Positions 7,070-15,520 are shown, numbered from the stretch's first letter. The stretch is DNA of 32,000 nucleotides from JAGOVB01 sp964481175 (GCA_964481175.1 CAYZSZ010000009.1:1-32000); one strand, 5' to 3'. The notes: generated from the sequence alone by a model not told the origin. Numbers and translations: made by a program.

Positions 7070-7680
7070 CAATTAAGGCTAGTGGCAAGGTAAACAAATG
7101 CTAGTACTACAAGAATAACAACAAACATCAAAACTAATATCCTGAAAAGGGACATGTACATTTCTACAACTTGCTTTCCGGCAAGTGCATCGTCACCACC
7201 ACTTAGGTCTTTTGCTGCATTGTTTAATACTATTCTTGGATTAATCGACATGATCCTTTGAAGCAAACGCGCAAGGGACTTTTTATCATACGCAGCTAGG
7301 TATATTTTGCCTAAAATTTTTGAATCACTATTTTTAAAATACATCACAGATGAAGGAATCACGTCTCCTGTGTTGAAAAAAAAGCGAGCCTTAGCATTAA
7401 TATCGACTTTGCTAATTTCACTAACAATTATTTTCTTTTGGAAAACTAAGCTGGGCCATGATTTAATTGAACCTTTTGAAAGTACTACAAACTTTGAACC
7501 AAGTACGAACATTATCAAAAAAATCGCAATCGCTGCGTTAAGTATGGAGCCACCAAATGAAGTACCTGTCATCTGAGAGCTAATAAAATCTAGGCCGACT
7601 AGAAATAGAGGTATGACTAGCATCCACAAATACGTCTGCCAGCTTGTATAAATTACTAAACTATTTTTTGGTGTGTTCAT
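7069..7680 (-). CDS. Membrane protein with PH-like domain, unknown function
   Basis: A 203-aa protein with two N-terminal membrane helices (about residues 14-32 and 46-64), a soluble beta-rich middle (about 65-150; VLSKGSIKSWPSLVFQKKII resembles bacterial PH-like domains), and a C-terminal helix (about 178-200, FRILVLMFVVILVVLAFVYL). The function is not recognised. It is first in a two-gene operon with the EVE protein. Upstream are a TATATA 6 nt before the ATG and a TGG-TATAAT 15 nt before it, either of which could be the -10. Confidence 0.75.
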   Translation of the reverse strand: MNTPKNSLVIYTSWQTYLWMLVIPLFLVGLDFISSQMTGTSFGGSILNAAIAIFLIMFVLGSKFVVLSKGSIKSWPSLVFQKKIIVSEISKVDINAKARFFFNTGDVIPSSVMYFKNSDSKILGKIYLAAYDKKSLARLLQRIMSINPRIVLNNAAKDLSGGDDALAGKQVVEMYMSLFRILVLMFVVILVVLAFVYLATSLN

Positions 7681-7719
7681 AATATTTATATAAAAATTAT
7701 ACCACCAAAAACGACTTGG

Positions 7720-8754
7720 TTATATTTTAAACTCCATCACATCCCCATCTTTCACGACATACTCTTTTCCTTCTGTTCTCCAGTTTCCTTTTTTCAAAAG
7801 CTCATCCCAAGCGATCACATCTGCTTTGATAAACTTGTCTTTGAAATCGTTGTGGATTGCGGTTCCAGCCATCGGTGCTGTCCATCCTTTTCGGATTGTC
7901 CATGCTCGAGTTTCCTTTTCTCCCGTAGTGAAATAAGTAATGAGGCCAAGGAGCTCATACCCCGCTTTGATCAAATTATCGATTCCTCCGTCGCCTTCTC
8001 GCATTGCTTTTTTATCTTCATCAGAAAAGTCTTTCATATCATGCTCTGTTGCAGCATCTACTGCTACCCACTTTGCATTTTGCTTTTTAAAATACTCGAT
8101 GAGGTCAGGTGGAACTACAGTGTTCCCTTTTTTATTTAAAACATACAAAACTGGCTTTGAAGTCAAAAGATGGAATGATTTTAGGAAAGGTGCCTCGAAC
8201 TCGGTCGGTACTACTGTATTTGCAAGCTGGTTTGCAGTGAGTGCTGTTTTGATACGTTCTAAAAGGCCAGCTTCGATCAGAGCTTCCTTTTTATTTGCTT
8301 TTATTTCTTTCTGGAGATTTCCAAGACGTTTGGTAACTGTTTCCATATCTGCGAGGATAAGCTCCATGTTGATGATCTCGATATCAGTGATCGGGTCGAT
8401 TTTGCCGTCGACGTGGATGATATTGTCATCTTGAAATATTCGCACCACATGAGCGATCGCATCAGTCTCGCGAATATTTGTGAGAAACTTGTTTCCCAAC
8501 CCTTCTCCAGAAGAAGCTCCTTTTACAAGCCCAGCGATGTCTACGAACTCAACAGCAGCAGGCACAATCTTTTGTGTTTTTGAAAACTCTGCAAGCTTGT
8601 AGAGACGCTCGTCAGGTACTGCAACGACACCGACTGAAGGGTCGATCGTAGCAAAAGGATAGTTTGCAATCAAAACACTCTTTTTTGTAAGAGCGGTAAA
8701 TAAAGTTGATTTTCCGACGTTTGGGAGACCGACGATACCGATTGATAGTGACAT
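7720..8754 (-). CDS. ychF: YchF/Obg-family ATPase-GTPase
   Basis: A 344-aa translation-associated P-loop NTPase. P-loop GLPNVGKST (residues 9-17), G2/switch region NYPFATIDPSVG, G3 VDIAGLVKGAS, the nucleotide-base region reading VLNKK (about 217-221), and a C-terminal TGS domain ending GKEYVVKDGDVMEFKI, as in canonical YchF/OLA1. Family members bind ribosomes and prefer ATP. The length is slightly under the usual 360 or so. A TATAAA box lies 5 nt before the ATG. Transcribed alone; the upstream operon ends 38 nt earlier. Confidence 0.95.
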   Translation of the reverse strand: MSLSIGIVGLPNVGKSTLFTALTKKSVLIANYPFATIDPSVGVVAVPDERLYKLAEFSKTQKIVPAAVEFVDIAGLVKGASSGEGLGNKFLTNIRETDAIAHVVRIFQDDNIIHVDGKIDPITDIEIINMELILADMETVTKRLGNLQKEIKANKKEALIEAGLLERIKTALTANQLANTVVPTEFEAPFLKSFHLLTSKPVLYVLNKKGNTVVPPDLIEYFKKQNAKWVAVDAATEHDMKDFSDEDKKAMREGDGGIDNLIKAGYELLGLITYFTTGEKETRAWTIRKGWTAPMAGTAIHNDFKDKFIKADVIAWDELLKKGNWRTEGKEYVVKDGDVMEFKI

Positions 8755-8759
8755 AGGGC

Positions 8760-8765
8760 TTTATA
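8760..8765 (-). promoter_or_regulatory. -10 box of ychF
   Basis: TATAAA on the reverse strand, 5 nt before the ATG at 8754; the transcript should be leaderless or nearly so. Confidence 0.4.
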
Positions 8766-8792
8766 CTAGCGTACTTCTCTTCAAAAAACCAC

Positions 8793-9026
8793 TTATGGCA
8801 TCATTATTTTTTGCAACTCTGCTTGGTGCTTTCGCATGACAGCCATAGAAGCCTCAGTCTGTCCCATGCCTCCATTCATCTTTTCTTTTATCTCTTCTGC
8901 AATCTTCATGAAAAAATCAGGGTTGCTTTCTACGGCAGCAATAATACGATCCTGCTCCTTTTGAGGCAGGTTTTTGAGCTGCTTTTTCATCATTTGCTTC
9001 ATCACGAAATTTTGAAATATTCCCAT
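8793..9026 (-). CDS. Small helical protein, unknown function
   Basis: A 77-aa soluble, all-helical, Met- and Lys-rich protein (MKQMMKKQLKNLPQKEQDRI at about 9-28, then NPDFFMKIAEEIKEKM and a C-terminal helix). No catalytic motif. It is the last gene of the operon that starts at 14050, 3 nt behind the metallopeptidase gene. I know of similar short proteins in CPR genomes but no assigned role. Confidence 0.7.
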   Translation of the reverse strand: MGIFQNFVMKQMMKKQLKNLPQKEQDRIIAAVESNPDFFMKIAEEIKEKMNGGMGQTEASMAVMRKHQAELQKIMMP

Positions 9027-9029
9027 GGT

Positions 9030-10760
9030 TTAAAAATTATTATTGGGGTTACTATACCAGATAAAATCTTCGAGGCCAAGAAATCTTCGAATTTGAACTA
9101 CATCCTGTGTCCACATATACTTTCGATCACCGAAAGCATTGATTACTCTTTCATTGCCTTTAAACTTGTATGTAGTATTGTACACATCGGTACTCATTGA
9201 AATAAATTTTTCATATGACACTCCGGGAAAGTATTTTTCAAATAATCTCCTAAAGCCGCTTTCACTTCCCGCAATATATGCACTCATCATTTCGTCAAAA
9301 GGAATTTTTTCAAGAAGTGAATACAAAATTTGAATTTCAGCATAATACCCAGAATAAGCTGCGGTAAGATATCTGTCGTACCCCAGCGATCTCATTGTGA
9401 GGTAGTCAGTCATACCCTCGTCAACAGACACAGGTAAATCACGTGAAGGTGTTGATGTAATGTAATGCAGGAACTCGTGAACAGATGCCGGAATTATGGC
9501 ATAAGTAAAAGGATCCGACTTGATGTATATTGTTGATGGGTATATAAACACTCCCGCACCTTGCTCTGCCTTATTACGCTCAAGCGTACCAGAAGTATCT
9601 ATCTCACGAATACTTTCGACTGAAGTTTTTACTGCCATATCTATTTCAGCATTGTATTTCTTAACTTTTGCCATTTCAGCAACACAAAACAGATTTGTCT
9701 TTCTTGAAATCTCTACATTTTCGTCTATGCGTAGTTTGAAATCTGCACAGTCATTGTATCGTACTCGACTTACGCAGTTTAGCTGGTAATCTACTTTTTG
9801 TTCTTCAATTAATTTAGTGTTCTCCGCATTAATAGTTTCGCAATCTTTGACTATTGCTAGATTCTTATTTTTAATAGCCAAGTCAGAGTTAATGTTATTT
9901 CGATTATTCTGCTTAATCTTTTCAATGTAGTATTTTGCATACTCTTGCGGCTGAACGATTCGGTACTCATTTGGATTTCCTTTTTTTATGACAAGTTTTT
10001 TTAGTTGTTCATTACCTATATCCGAAATCATGTCTACAGAGAGAAATTCAATAAAGCTATCTAGCCCATCTAGCCGATTTACTACCAAGCGGTGAGTTTC
10101 AGGGTAGTAGTATAGAGCTTGCACATCATCTCGAATCGCTTCTGACCCTTCTTTCCAAGCAAGATGTGTGGCGGCAGTAGATACGATCATAGTCTTGTAT
10201 TGATTTAGCTTACCTGCTGTCAGTATATTTACAGCTTCATTATAGTTGCCGTAACCCGAAATCACCTCCACTCTTTGTGGATTATTGGAAAGTATGGACT
10301 TTATTTTTTCAGGATCAACAATGCTACCAGCATAACTTGGCTCTATTTTTCTTAGGCTTTTTGTAGCGTAACTAAACAAAGCAGGGATAGTCGTTATCTG
10401 TGGAGTGAGAACGAATGAGACTATGTAAGCAGCACACAATATGACAAAAACTGGTATTACCCAAAGCGTCCTATTTCTCCTAAAAAAGAGTATCGACGTG
10501 ATGAGTAAATACAATGGAATAATAACCAGGAATATTTCTATCGCCACACCAGCCATCTTTGAGTAGGTAAGCTCAACAAAAATACTATTAACTGCAGCAC
10601 TGAGATTCCCCACACTGCTACCAACATCTTGGAAATACTGTGTTGGAAAGATTGAGGTTTGTCTGCTATCAGGAATCAACGCGAAGACTAGAAAAAGCAA
10701 GGAATACAGGATGTTAAACGATATGAACACAACTATATGTTGCTTTATAAATTTCTTCAT
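9030..10760 (-). CDS. Membrane-bound HExxH metallopeptidase-like protein
   Basis: A 576-aa protein. Membrane segments at about residues 9-28, 70-91 and 99-121 are followed by a large soluble domain, probably outside the membrane. The zincin motif H428-E-F-L-H432 is followed by DEGMTDYL with E448, a plausible third zinc ligand as in gluzincin-like enzymes. Four cysteines in the middle (DCETIN, LNCVSR, NDCADF, LFCVAE) could form disulfides. The substrate and family could not be named, so peptidase activity is inferred from the motif. It sits in the operon 2 nt behind zwf and 3 nt before the 77-aa gene, after an FtsX/LolD-type transporter; a shared cell-envelope role for transporter and peptidase is possible. 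Confidence 0.78.
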   Translation of the reverse strand: MKKFIKQHIVVFISFNILYSLLFLVFALIPDSRQTSIFPTQYFQDVGSSVGNLSAAVNSIFVELTYSKMAGVAIEIFLVIIPLYLLITSILFFRRNRTLWVIPVFVILCAAYIVSFVLTPQITTIPALFSYATKSLRKIEPSYAGSIVDPEKIKSILSNNPQRVEVISGYGNYNEAVNILTAGKLNQYKTMIVSTAATHLAWKEGSEAIRDDVQALYYYPETHRLVVNRLDGLDSFIEFLSVDMISDIGNEQLKKLVIKKGNPNEYRIVQPQEYAKYYIEKIKQNNRNNINSDLAIKNKNLAIVKDCETINAENTKLIEEQKVDYQLNCVSRVRYNDCADFKLRIDENVEISRKTNLFCVAEMAKVKKYNAEIDMAVKTSVESIREIDTSGTLERNKAEQGAGVFIYPSTIYIKSDPFTYAIIPASVHEFLHYITSTPSRDLPVSVDEGMTDYLTMRSLGYDRYLTAAYSGYYAEIQILYSLLEKIPFDEMMSAYIAGSESGFRRLFEKYFPGVSYEKFISMSTDVYNTTYKFKGNERVINAFGDRKYMWTQDVVQIRRFLGLEDFIWYSNPNNNF

Positions 10761-10762
10761 AT

Positions 10763-12109
10763 TTATTCTGGCCTACTACCTTTCGGATACCGCTCAAGCG
10801 GCAAGTCTCCCCAGTTTTTTAGTATAGGAGTGATGAACTTCCATGCAGCGAGTACTTCGTCAGTGCTCGTAAACAGTGTCTGATCGCCCACAAAGGCATC
10901 GTATATCACCTTTTCGTACGCATCAGGGATAGATTCTTTGCTTGGAAAGTCAGAGTATTTGAACTTGAGCGGCTTTGCTTCGATCTGCATACCGAGGCCT
11001 GGTTTCTTGACCCAGAAACGGATCTTGATTCCTTCATCAGGCTGAATTCTGAATGTAAGAATGTTTTGTTCTTCTGTTTTGTTTTTGAAATAAATATCGA
11101 TCTCGGTCTTTGCTTCATCGAGTGCCTTACCGCTTTCCAAAAAGAATGGGGTTTTCTTCCATCGTGCGGTGTCGATGTGAGCTTCGATTCTAAAGTATGT
11201 CTCAGTCATAGAACCATCTGCTACACCTTTTTCTTCTCGATAGCCCGAATACTGACCACGCACAATATCTTCGCACTGTAGATTCTTCAAAATCTTTGCA
11301 CGCTCTTTTCGGATATGCTCTGCATCGAGTGTGTCAGGCTCTTCCATGGCGATGAGCGCGAGCATCTGCAGTACATGGTTTTGACCCACATCGCGCAATG
11401 CACCTACACCGTCATAAAAAGCACCGCGACCCTCTACATCGATTTTTTCAAATAGTTTGATATGCACCTTGTCGATATATTTGTTATTCCAAAGTGGCTC
11501 AAACAATGAGTTAGCAAAACGAAATACTAGAATATTCTGCAAAGCTTCTTTTGCGAGATAGTGGTCGATACGGAATATCTGATCTTCTTTGAAAAGTTCA
11601 CCGAGCTTTTTGTCGAGCTTCTTTGCAGTTTCACTATCATTTCCAAAAGGCTTTTCGATGAGCACCCGTGTCCAACCTTCATCACCTCCACAAGGCAGTG
11701 TAAGTCCAGAAGTAGAAAGATGGTCGAGAATATTTTCGTACAGCGTCGGTGGCACCGAGAGATGGAACAACTTGTTTGAGCAAGTTTTGAACTGTTGCTT
11801 GTCGATCGACTGTAGTCGTTCAGCGAGTCGTGTATACATATCATCAGTATCAAAAGACCCCTGCACGTATGACATATGATCTAAAAAGTGTTTTACGTCT
11901 TCCTCGCGATACTGCCCAAACTTTATATTTATTTCGTCACGTATAAACTGCCGAAATTCTTCTCGTGAAAGCATACGTCGAGACACGCCGATGATTGCAA
12001 ACTTTTCTGGTAACAACTTTTTTACGTACAACGACAAAAGCGACGGCAAAAGTTTTCGTTGCGCCAAGTCTCCTGTGATACCGAATATGACGAAAATAGT
12101 AGGGTTCAT
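10763..12109 (-). CDS. zwf: Glucose-6-phosphate 1-dehydrogenase
   Basis: A 448-aa enzyme that oxidises glucose-6-phosphate to 6-phosphogluconolactone with NAD(P). N-terminal Rossmann motif GITGDLAQRKLLPSL (10-24), EKPFG (152-156), substrate-site signature RIDHYLAKE (180-188) and the GVGALRDVGQNHVLQM block with the conserved His. Slightly shorter than typical Zwf (about 480-500 aa). The ATG at 12109 shares one base with the stop of the ABC ATPase gene (TAATG), so it is co-translated in the operon. The position behind an ABC transporter is unusual; its metabolic partners lie in the pentose-phosphate operon at 24.9-28.1 kb. Confidence 0.95.
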   Translation of the reverse strand: MNPTIFVIFGITGDLAQRKLLPSLLSLYVKKLLPEKFAIIGVSRRMLSREEFRQFIRDEINIKFGQYREEDVKHFLDHMSYVQGSFDTDDMYTRLAERLQSIDKQQFKTCSNKLFHLSVPPTLYENILDHLSTSGLTLPCGGDEGWTRVLIEKPFGNDSETAKKLDKKLGELFKEDQIFRIDHYLAKEALQNILVFRFANSLFEPLWNNKYIDKVHIKLFEKIDVEGRGAFYDGVGALRDVGQNHVLQMLALIAMEEPDTLDAEHIRKERAKILKNLQCEDIVRGQYSGYREEKGVADGSMTETYFRIEAHIDTARWKKTPFFLESGKALDEAKTEIDIYFKNKTEEQNILTFRIQPDEGIKIRFWVKKPGLGMQIEAKPLKFKYSDFPSKESIPDAYEKVIYDAFVGDQTLFTSTDEVLAAWKFITPILKNWGDLPLERYPKGSRPE

Positions 12110-12789
12110 TATTTTTTGGCTTTATAGTCGTTTACTATCTTACCATCAGAAAGCTCGATAATGCGATCGGTGAGTGCAGCATAATCTTTTTCGTGAGTAA
12201 CCATGACGATAGTCTGCCCTTCTTTGTGAAGATCGATAAACACACCGAGGATGACCTCAGAAGTCTCAGAGTCGAGGTTTGCAGTAGGCTCATCGGCAAA
12301 CAAAATCTTTGGAGAGTGCGCGATAGCTCGAGCGATAGCAACACGCTGCTGCTGCCCTCCTGAGAGCTGTGAAGGATAGTTTACTAGTCTATCGCCTAGT
12401 CCTACACGAGTGAGCGCATGCTCTGCCTTTTTCTTTGCATGCTTTACATCGTACCCAAGCATGAGTAGTGGAAGCATCGTATTTTCAAGCGCTGTCAAAG
12501 CTGGCAACACTGCATAATCCTGGAATACGTAGCCAAGCTCTTTTAGTCTAAAATTAGTCCGTTCTTCTTCGCTTAGTTTCAAAATATCTTTTCCATCGAT
12601 GACGATCTCACCTGAAGTTGGTCGATCGAGTAGACCGAGCTGATAAAGCAGTGTACTTTTTCCAGAACCAGAGCGTCCCGTGATAGCCAAAAACTCACCT
12701 TCCTTTAGCGAAAGATCGACATTGTTGAGCGCTAGTAGCTCACCTGCTCCTGTCACATATTTTTTTGTAAGTCCTTTTGTTTTGATCAT
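12109..12789 (-). CDS. ABC transporter ATPase, LolD/MacB type
   Basis: A 226-aa nucleotide-binding subunit. Walker A GRSGSGKST (about 38-46), Q-loop YVFQDYAVLP, signature LSGGQQQRVAIARA, Walker B ILFADEPTANLDS, and the switch His in VMVTHEKDYA. The LolD/MacB/FtsE-like features fit the partner permease encoded immediately upstream (1 nt gap). The pair probably forms a mechanotransmission-type ABC system at the cytoplasmic membrane. The substrate cannot be predicted. Confidence 0.93.
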   Translation of the reverse strand: MIKTKGLTKKYVTGAGELLALNNVDLSLKEGEFLAITGRSGSGKSTLLYQLGLLDRPTSGEIVIDGKDILKLSEEERTNFRLKELGYVFQDYAVLPALTALENTMLPLLMLGYDVKHAKKKAEHALTRVGLGDRLVNYPSQLSGGQQQRVAIARAIAHSPKILFADEPTANLDSETSEVILGVFIDLHKEGQTIVMVTHEKDYAALTDRIIELSDGKIVNDYKAKK

Positions 12790-12790
12790 A

Positions 12791-14050
12791 TTATCTTCCT
12801 AATATCGCATCGAGCGTATTTTGTTTGACCACGATCCTTGCTGGGATGTACCCGGCGATCAGGGTAGCAATCATGAGTACAACTGCGCGGATAAATGTAC
12901 CAGACGCTGTAGCTACCAATATACCATCGCTAAACGGAAAGTTTACAGGGTGCGCAGCGATATATGGCTGCAAGAAGCCGAACACTACAACTGCACCGAT
13001 GATAATACCGCTTGATGCATAAAAAAGTGACTGGATGACGTATGAGATCTCGATTGCTTGCGAGTTGATACCGATACCTTTTAGAATTCCGATAAATCGA
13101 CGACGTGTGATCGCATTAACGAAAATGATAATAAATATAGTAATACACGCTACGGCAAGACCTATAGTACCGATCATATTTCCCAGCAAACCAAATGTTG
13201 CTTGGATATCTTTCAAAAACTTTGGCTGTGCATCCTCCCAAGTTTGAATCTTTGCAAACTGATCAAAGCCTTGTTCGATGAGCGCTTGTTTTACTTGCCC
13301 TGCGGTAGAGATAGAAGGATCTACTTTTATAGAAATTTCATCAACATTGAAATCGTTACGCCCGATAAGCTGTCGCATATAGGTATCCACCATGAAAACT
13401 CGCTGGTCGATCGAATCAGCTTTTGCTTTTATGATTCCTTTTACCGTCACTTCGCGAGTATTGCCATTTATCTTTAGACGGACTTTTGATCCAACCTCAA
13501 CGTCTTTCAAAGTCTGGAACCCTGGCGCTTCGATCGGTGTGTATTTAAACAAAAGGTTTGCACCGATTACGATAGCATCTGTATCATCAGGTGAAAGAAA
13601 CTCTCCATCGATAACGTACTTGGCGATACCTGTGAGCTTATTTTCGACAATAGGATCGATACCAGCGACACTTGCACCTGCTTGATCGGGAGCATCAGTG
13701 AGGCGAGTTCTGTTTTTGTAGTTTGTTTCTATGGTTCCGCTTTCAGAGTATCGCGCAGAATACATCACAACCCCTGGATATGTTTTTATAAAATCCAATA
13801 TTTCGCCAGTATTTTGAACATAACTCTTTTTTATCAAAGTAGAGACGATCACATCTGACGAGTATCGATCTCTGTTTGCAACTACTGCACCCTCGATCAA
13901 ACCAACTAAAATTCCTGAAACCACAATAAGGTTCAGGAATGTTAGTACCATCACGGTTACGATAAGGAGTGTCGTCCAGATGTTTGCTTTTTTTATATCA
14001 CGATAGGCAAGAAAGTAACCGATTGAAAGATTTCGGAAAAAGCTATTCAT
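12791..14050 (-). CDS. ABC transporter permease, FtsX/MacB family
   Basis: A 419-aa membrane protein with the family layout. One N-terminal membrane helix (about 25-50, TTLLIVTVMVLTFLNLIVVS), a large extracytoplasmic MacB-like periplasmic-core domain (about 60-280), then three helices (about 288-312, 335-362 and 383-402), ending IPARIVVKQNTLDAILGR. It is the first gene of the five-gene operon. The ATG at 14050 has an extended -10 (TGC-TAGAAT) ending 6 nt upstream, so a leaderless mRNA is expected. Confidence 0.92.
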   Translation of the reverse strand: MNSFFRNLSIGYFLAYRDIKKANIWTTLLIVTVMVLTFLNLIVVSGILVGLIEGAVVANRDRYSSDVIVSTLIKKSYVQNTGEILDFIKTYPGVVMYSARYSESGTIETNYKNRTRLTDAPDQAGASVAGIDPIVENKLTGIAKYVIDGEFLSPDDTDAIVIGANLLFKYTPIEAPGFQTLKDVEVGSKVRLKINGNTREVTVKGIIKAKADSIDQRVFMVDTYMRQLIGRNDFNVDEISIKVDPSISTAGQVKQALIEQGFDQFAKIQTWEDAQPKFLKDIQATFGLLGNMIGTIGLAVACITIFIIIFVNAITRRRFIGILKGIGINSQAIEISYVIQSLFYASSGIIIGAVVVFGFLQPYIAAHPVNFPFSDGILVATASGTFIRAVVLMIATLIAGYIPARIVVKQNTLDAILGR

Positions 14051-14056
14051 GTAGCT

Positions 14057-14065
14057 ATTCTAGCA
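14057..14065 (-). promoter_or_regulatory. Extended -10 of the ABC-zwf operon
   Basis: TGC-TAGAAT on the reverse strand, 6 nt before the ATG at 14050. Confidence 0.5.
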
Positions 14066-14070
14066 TAGTT

Positions 14071-14280
14071 TTAGCTTTTCAAATTCTCTGCCCATTTTTC
14101 CCACATCGGGTATATGTATCCCGATACGAAGACCATAGGTAGAAGGATTACTCCTGCCATAGCCCATAGGATAATGTTCAAGAATTTCCAAAGGAATGGA
14201 ATACCCTCGCTAAAAAGGAGGCTGATTCCATCGATAACCATACCGAATACTTCTTCAATTAATATTTCGATTAATTCCAT
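14071..14280 (-). CDS. Small membrane protein, unknown function
   Basis: A 69-aa protein beginning MELIEILIEEVFGMVIDG, with an acidic amphipathic N-terminus, then hydrophobic helix/helices at about residues 24-55 (FLWKFLNIILWAMAGVILLP and onward), and a short charged tail (MWEKWAENLKS). No family recognised. An in-frame GTG at 14289 is possible, but it abuts a TGA-TATAAT box, which argues for the ATG at 14280, 9 nt downstream of that box. Lies 20 nt upstream of the ABC operon start. Confidence 0.62.
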   Translation of the reverse strand: MELIEILIEEVFGMVIDGISLLFSEGIPFLWKFLNIILWAMAGVILLPMVFVSGYIYPMWEKWAENLKS

Positions 14281-14302
14281 AACAATCACATTATATCATA
14301 TA

Positions 14303-14341
14303 TAAATAGAAAGCGCAAGTCCTGTCACGACCTGCGCTTTT
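14303..14341 (-). terminator. Intrinsic terminator of the hydroxylase-like gene
   Basis: Reverse-strand hairpin AAAGCGCA / TGCGCTTT with an inner GTC/GAC pairing, followed by a T/A-rich tract (TTTCTATTTATA). It lies 11 nt after the stop at 14352. Confidence 0.65.
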
Positions 14342-14351
14342 GAGGCTTATT

Positions 14352-14930
14352 TCAAGCCGCTAATGGCTGTACGTCTGGTACAGAAGGCCCTCGGGCCTGA
14401 GCAAAGCGTGTCTTTGCCCGCAGTAGAAGTGTCCCGAGCAGCAAATCTGCAAGTGGCAACACGACGTTGAAATTCTTGTTCATGTACCGGTGGTGCAGCA
14501 GATGATGACCGTTCAAGCGGAAGAAAATCCCAGTCCGCTCGATATTTCGCTTTCGCGGTAAGTGCATGCACCAGTGGATGTACTCGTACGTGAGATAGTA
14601 CAACGTAATGATGGATGCTGCACAGATCACAATCCCCCACATCTGTGTGAGAAGCGAAATGACAGCAAATGGAATAGAACCGATAAGCACGAGAACGGCT
14701 CCGTTCCACCACGCCATAGGGATGAGATGTTTGTCTTCGTCCCTTTGGACATGGTAGCTTTCATCAGCCCTGAACACACTGTGATGGACCAATGCGTGTG
14801 CGCGAAACGGATAGTCAAACGGCCCAACTGGCCGATGCATGAGAAACCGATGTAGTGACCACTCGCCATGCGAGCAATACACGACGCAAAAAAGGGCTAC
14901 TGCTGCCCAGAACAAGATTGAAAGGTGCAT
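14352..14930 (-). CDS. Fatty-acid-hydroxylase/desaturase-like membrane protein
   Basis: A 192-aa protein with the eight-histidine di-iron pattern of the fatty acid hydroxylase superfamily: H27-x4-H32 (HRFLMH), H45-x3-H49-H50 (HALVHH), H119-x3-H123 (HWCMH) and H142-H143-x2-H146-H147 (HHLLHH). Membrane helices at about 3-20, 75-95 and 98-116. The superfamily includes sterol desaturases and carotenoid hydroxylases and needs O2; the substrate is unknown. A di-oxygen enzyme is notable in a presumed fermentative cell. Codon use is clearly GC-richer than in the housekeeping genes, and it has its own terminator, suggesting separate acquisition. An extended -10 (TGC-TACAAT, 14940-14948) lies 9 nt before the ATG. 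Confidence 0.85.
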   Translation of the reverse strand: MHLSILFWAAVALFCVVYCSHGEWSLHRFLMHRPVGPFDYPFRAHALVHHSVFRADESYHVQRDEDKHLIPMAWWNGAVLVLIGSIPFAVISLLTQMWGIVICAASIITLYYLTYEYIHWCMHLPRKRNIERTGIFFRLNGHHLLHHRYMNKNFNVVLPLADLLLGTLLLRAKTRFAQARGPSVPDVQPLAA

Positions 14931-14939
14931 ACAAGTGAT

Positions 14940-14948
14940 ATTGTAGCA
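14940..14948 (-). promoter_or_regulatory. Extended -10 of the hydroxylase-like gene
   Basis: TGC-TACAAT on the reverse strand, 9 nt before the ATG at 14930, leaving at most a 2-3 nt leader. Confidence 0.45.
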
Positions 14949-14958
14949 TCCGCACTTT

Positions 14959-15444
14959 TTATTTTATCCCCATTTTTTCTTTTGCGAGACCAAAAAAGTA
15001 GAACCAGTGGTCCATATCTTTGTTTTTATTTCTTTCTGTCCAATTATTCAAAAGTTCTTGCTCGGTTACCCAAACCAGAGAAAACTTTTCATGTTCTTCG
15101 AGGTGTACTTCTTTTGTATCAGTGCTGTTTAAGACAATTAAAAAGCAGGTAGCATGTGCTACACGGTTTACATTTTTTAAATCGTTTCGGTAATGGGTCA
15201 TCGCTTCTGCTATTTTTTCTACGCTTTTGAAATCATAAAGACCACTTTCCTCCAAAACTTCTCGGAGCACTCCTTGCTGTATGTCCTCGCCCACGTCTAC
15301 CCCACCAGAAAACAATCTGTACAATCCTTTTTCATGTTCTTCTCCTACTGCAAACTTTTTTGAAACTGGGTCGTAAACAATACCGCAGCCGCCATCACGT
15401 CGCTCTTCGTTGTCGCGTTTGATACCAAATTCTGAGATGTTCAT
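14959..15444 (-). CDS. Nudix hydrolase
   Basis: A 161-aa single-domain Nudix protein with a complete box: G47-x5-E53-x7-R61-E62-x2-E65-E66-x-G68 (GGVDVGED...LREVLEESG). Such enzymes hydrolyse nucleoside diphosphates linked to another moiety, releasing a monophosphate; the substrate here is unknown. The ATG at 15444 lies only 3 nt behind the 3' end of the tRNA-Ala gene with no promoter between, so it is probably co-transcribed and its mRNA freed by tRNA 3' processing. Confidence 0.9.
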   Translation of the reverse strand: MNISEFGIKRDNEERRDGGCGIVYDPVSKKFAVGEEHEKGLYRLFSGGVDVGEDIQQGVLREVLEESGLYDFKSVEKIAEAMTHYRNDLKNVNRVAHATCFLIVLNSTDTKEVHLEEHEKFSLVWVTEQELLNNWTERNKNKDMDHWFYFFGLAKEKMGIK

Positions 15445-15447
15445 TTG

Positions 15448-15520
15448 TGGACCTGAGGAGAGTCGAACTCCTGACCTTTCGCTTGCAAAGCGACTGCTCT
15501 ACCAACTGAGCTACAGGCCC
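15448..15520 (-). tRNA. tRNA-Ala (anticodon UGC)
   Basis: A 73-nt cloverleaf read on the reverse strand. Acceptor GGGCCTG/CAGGTCC with the alanine identity pair G3-U70, D arm GCTC/GAGC, anticodon loop TTTGCAA, T arm AGGAG-TTCGACT-CTCCT, discriminator A73. The 27-43 pair at the base of the anticodon stem is a G-A mismatch. The 3' CCA is not encoded (CAA follows A73). Confidence 0.95.
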
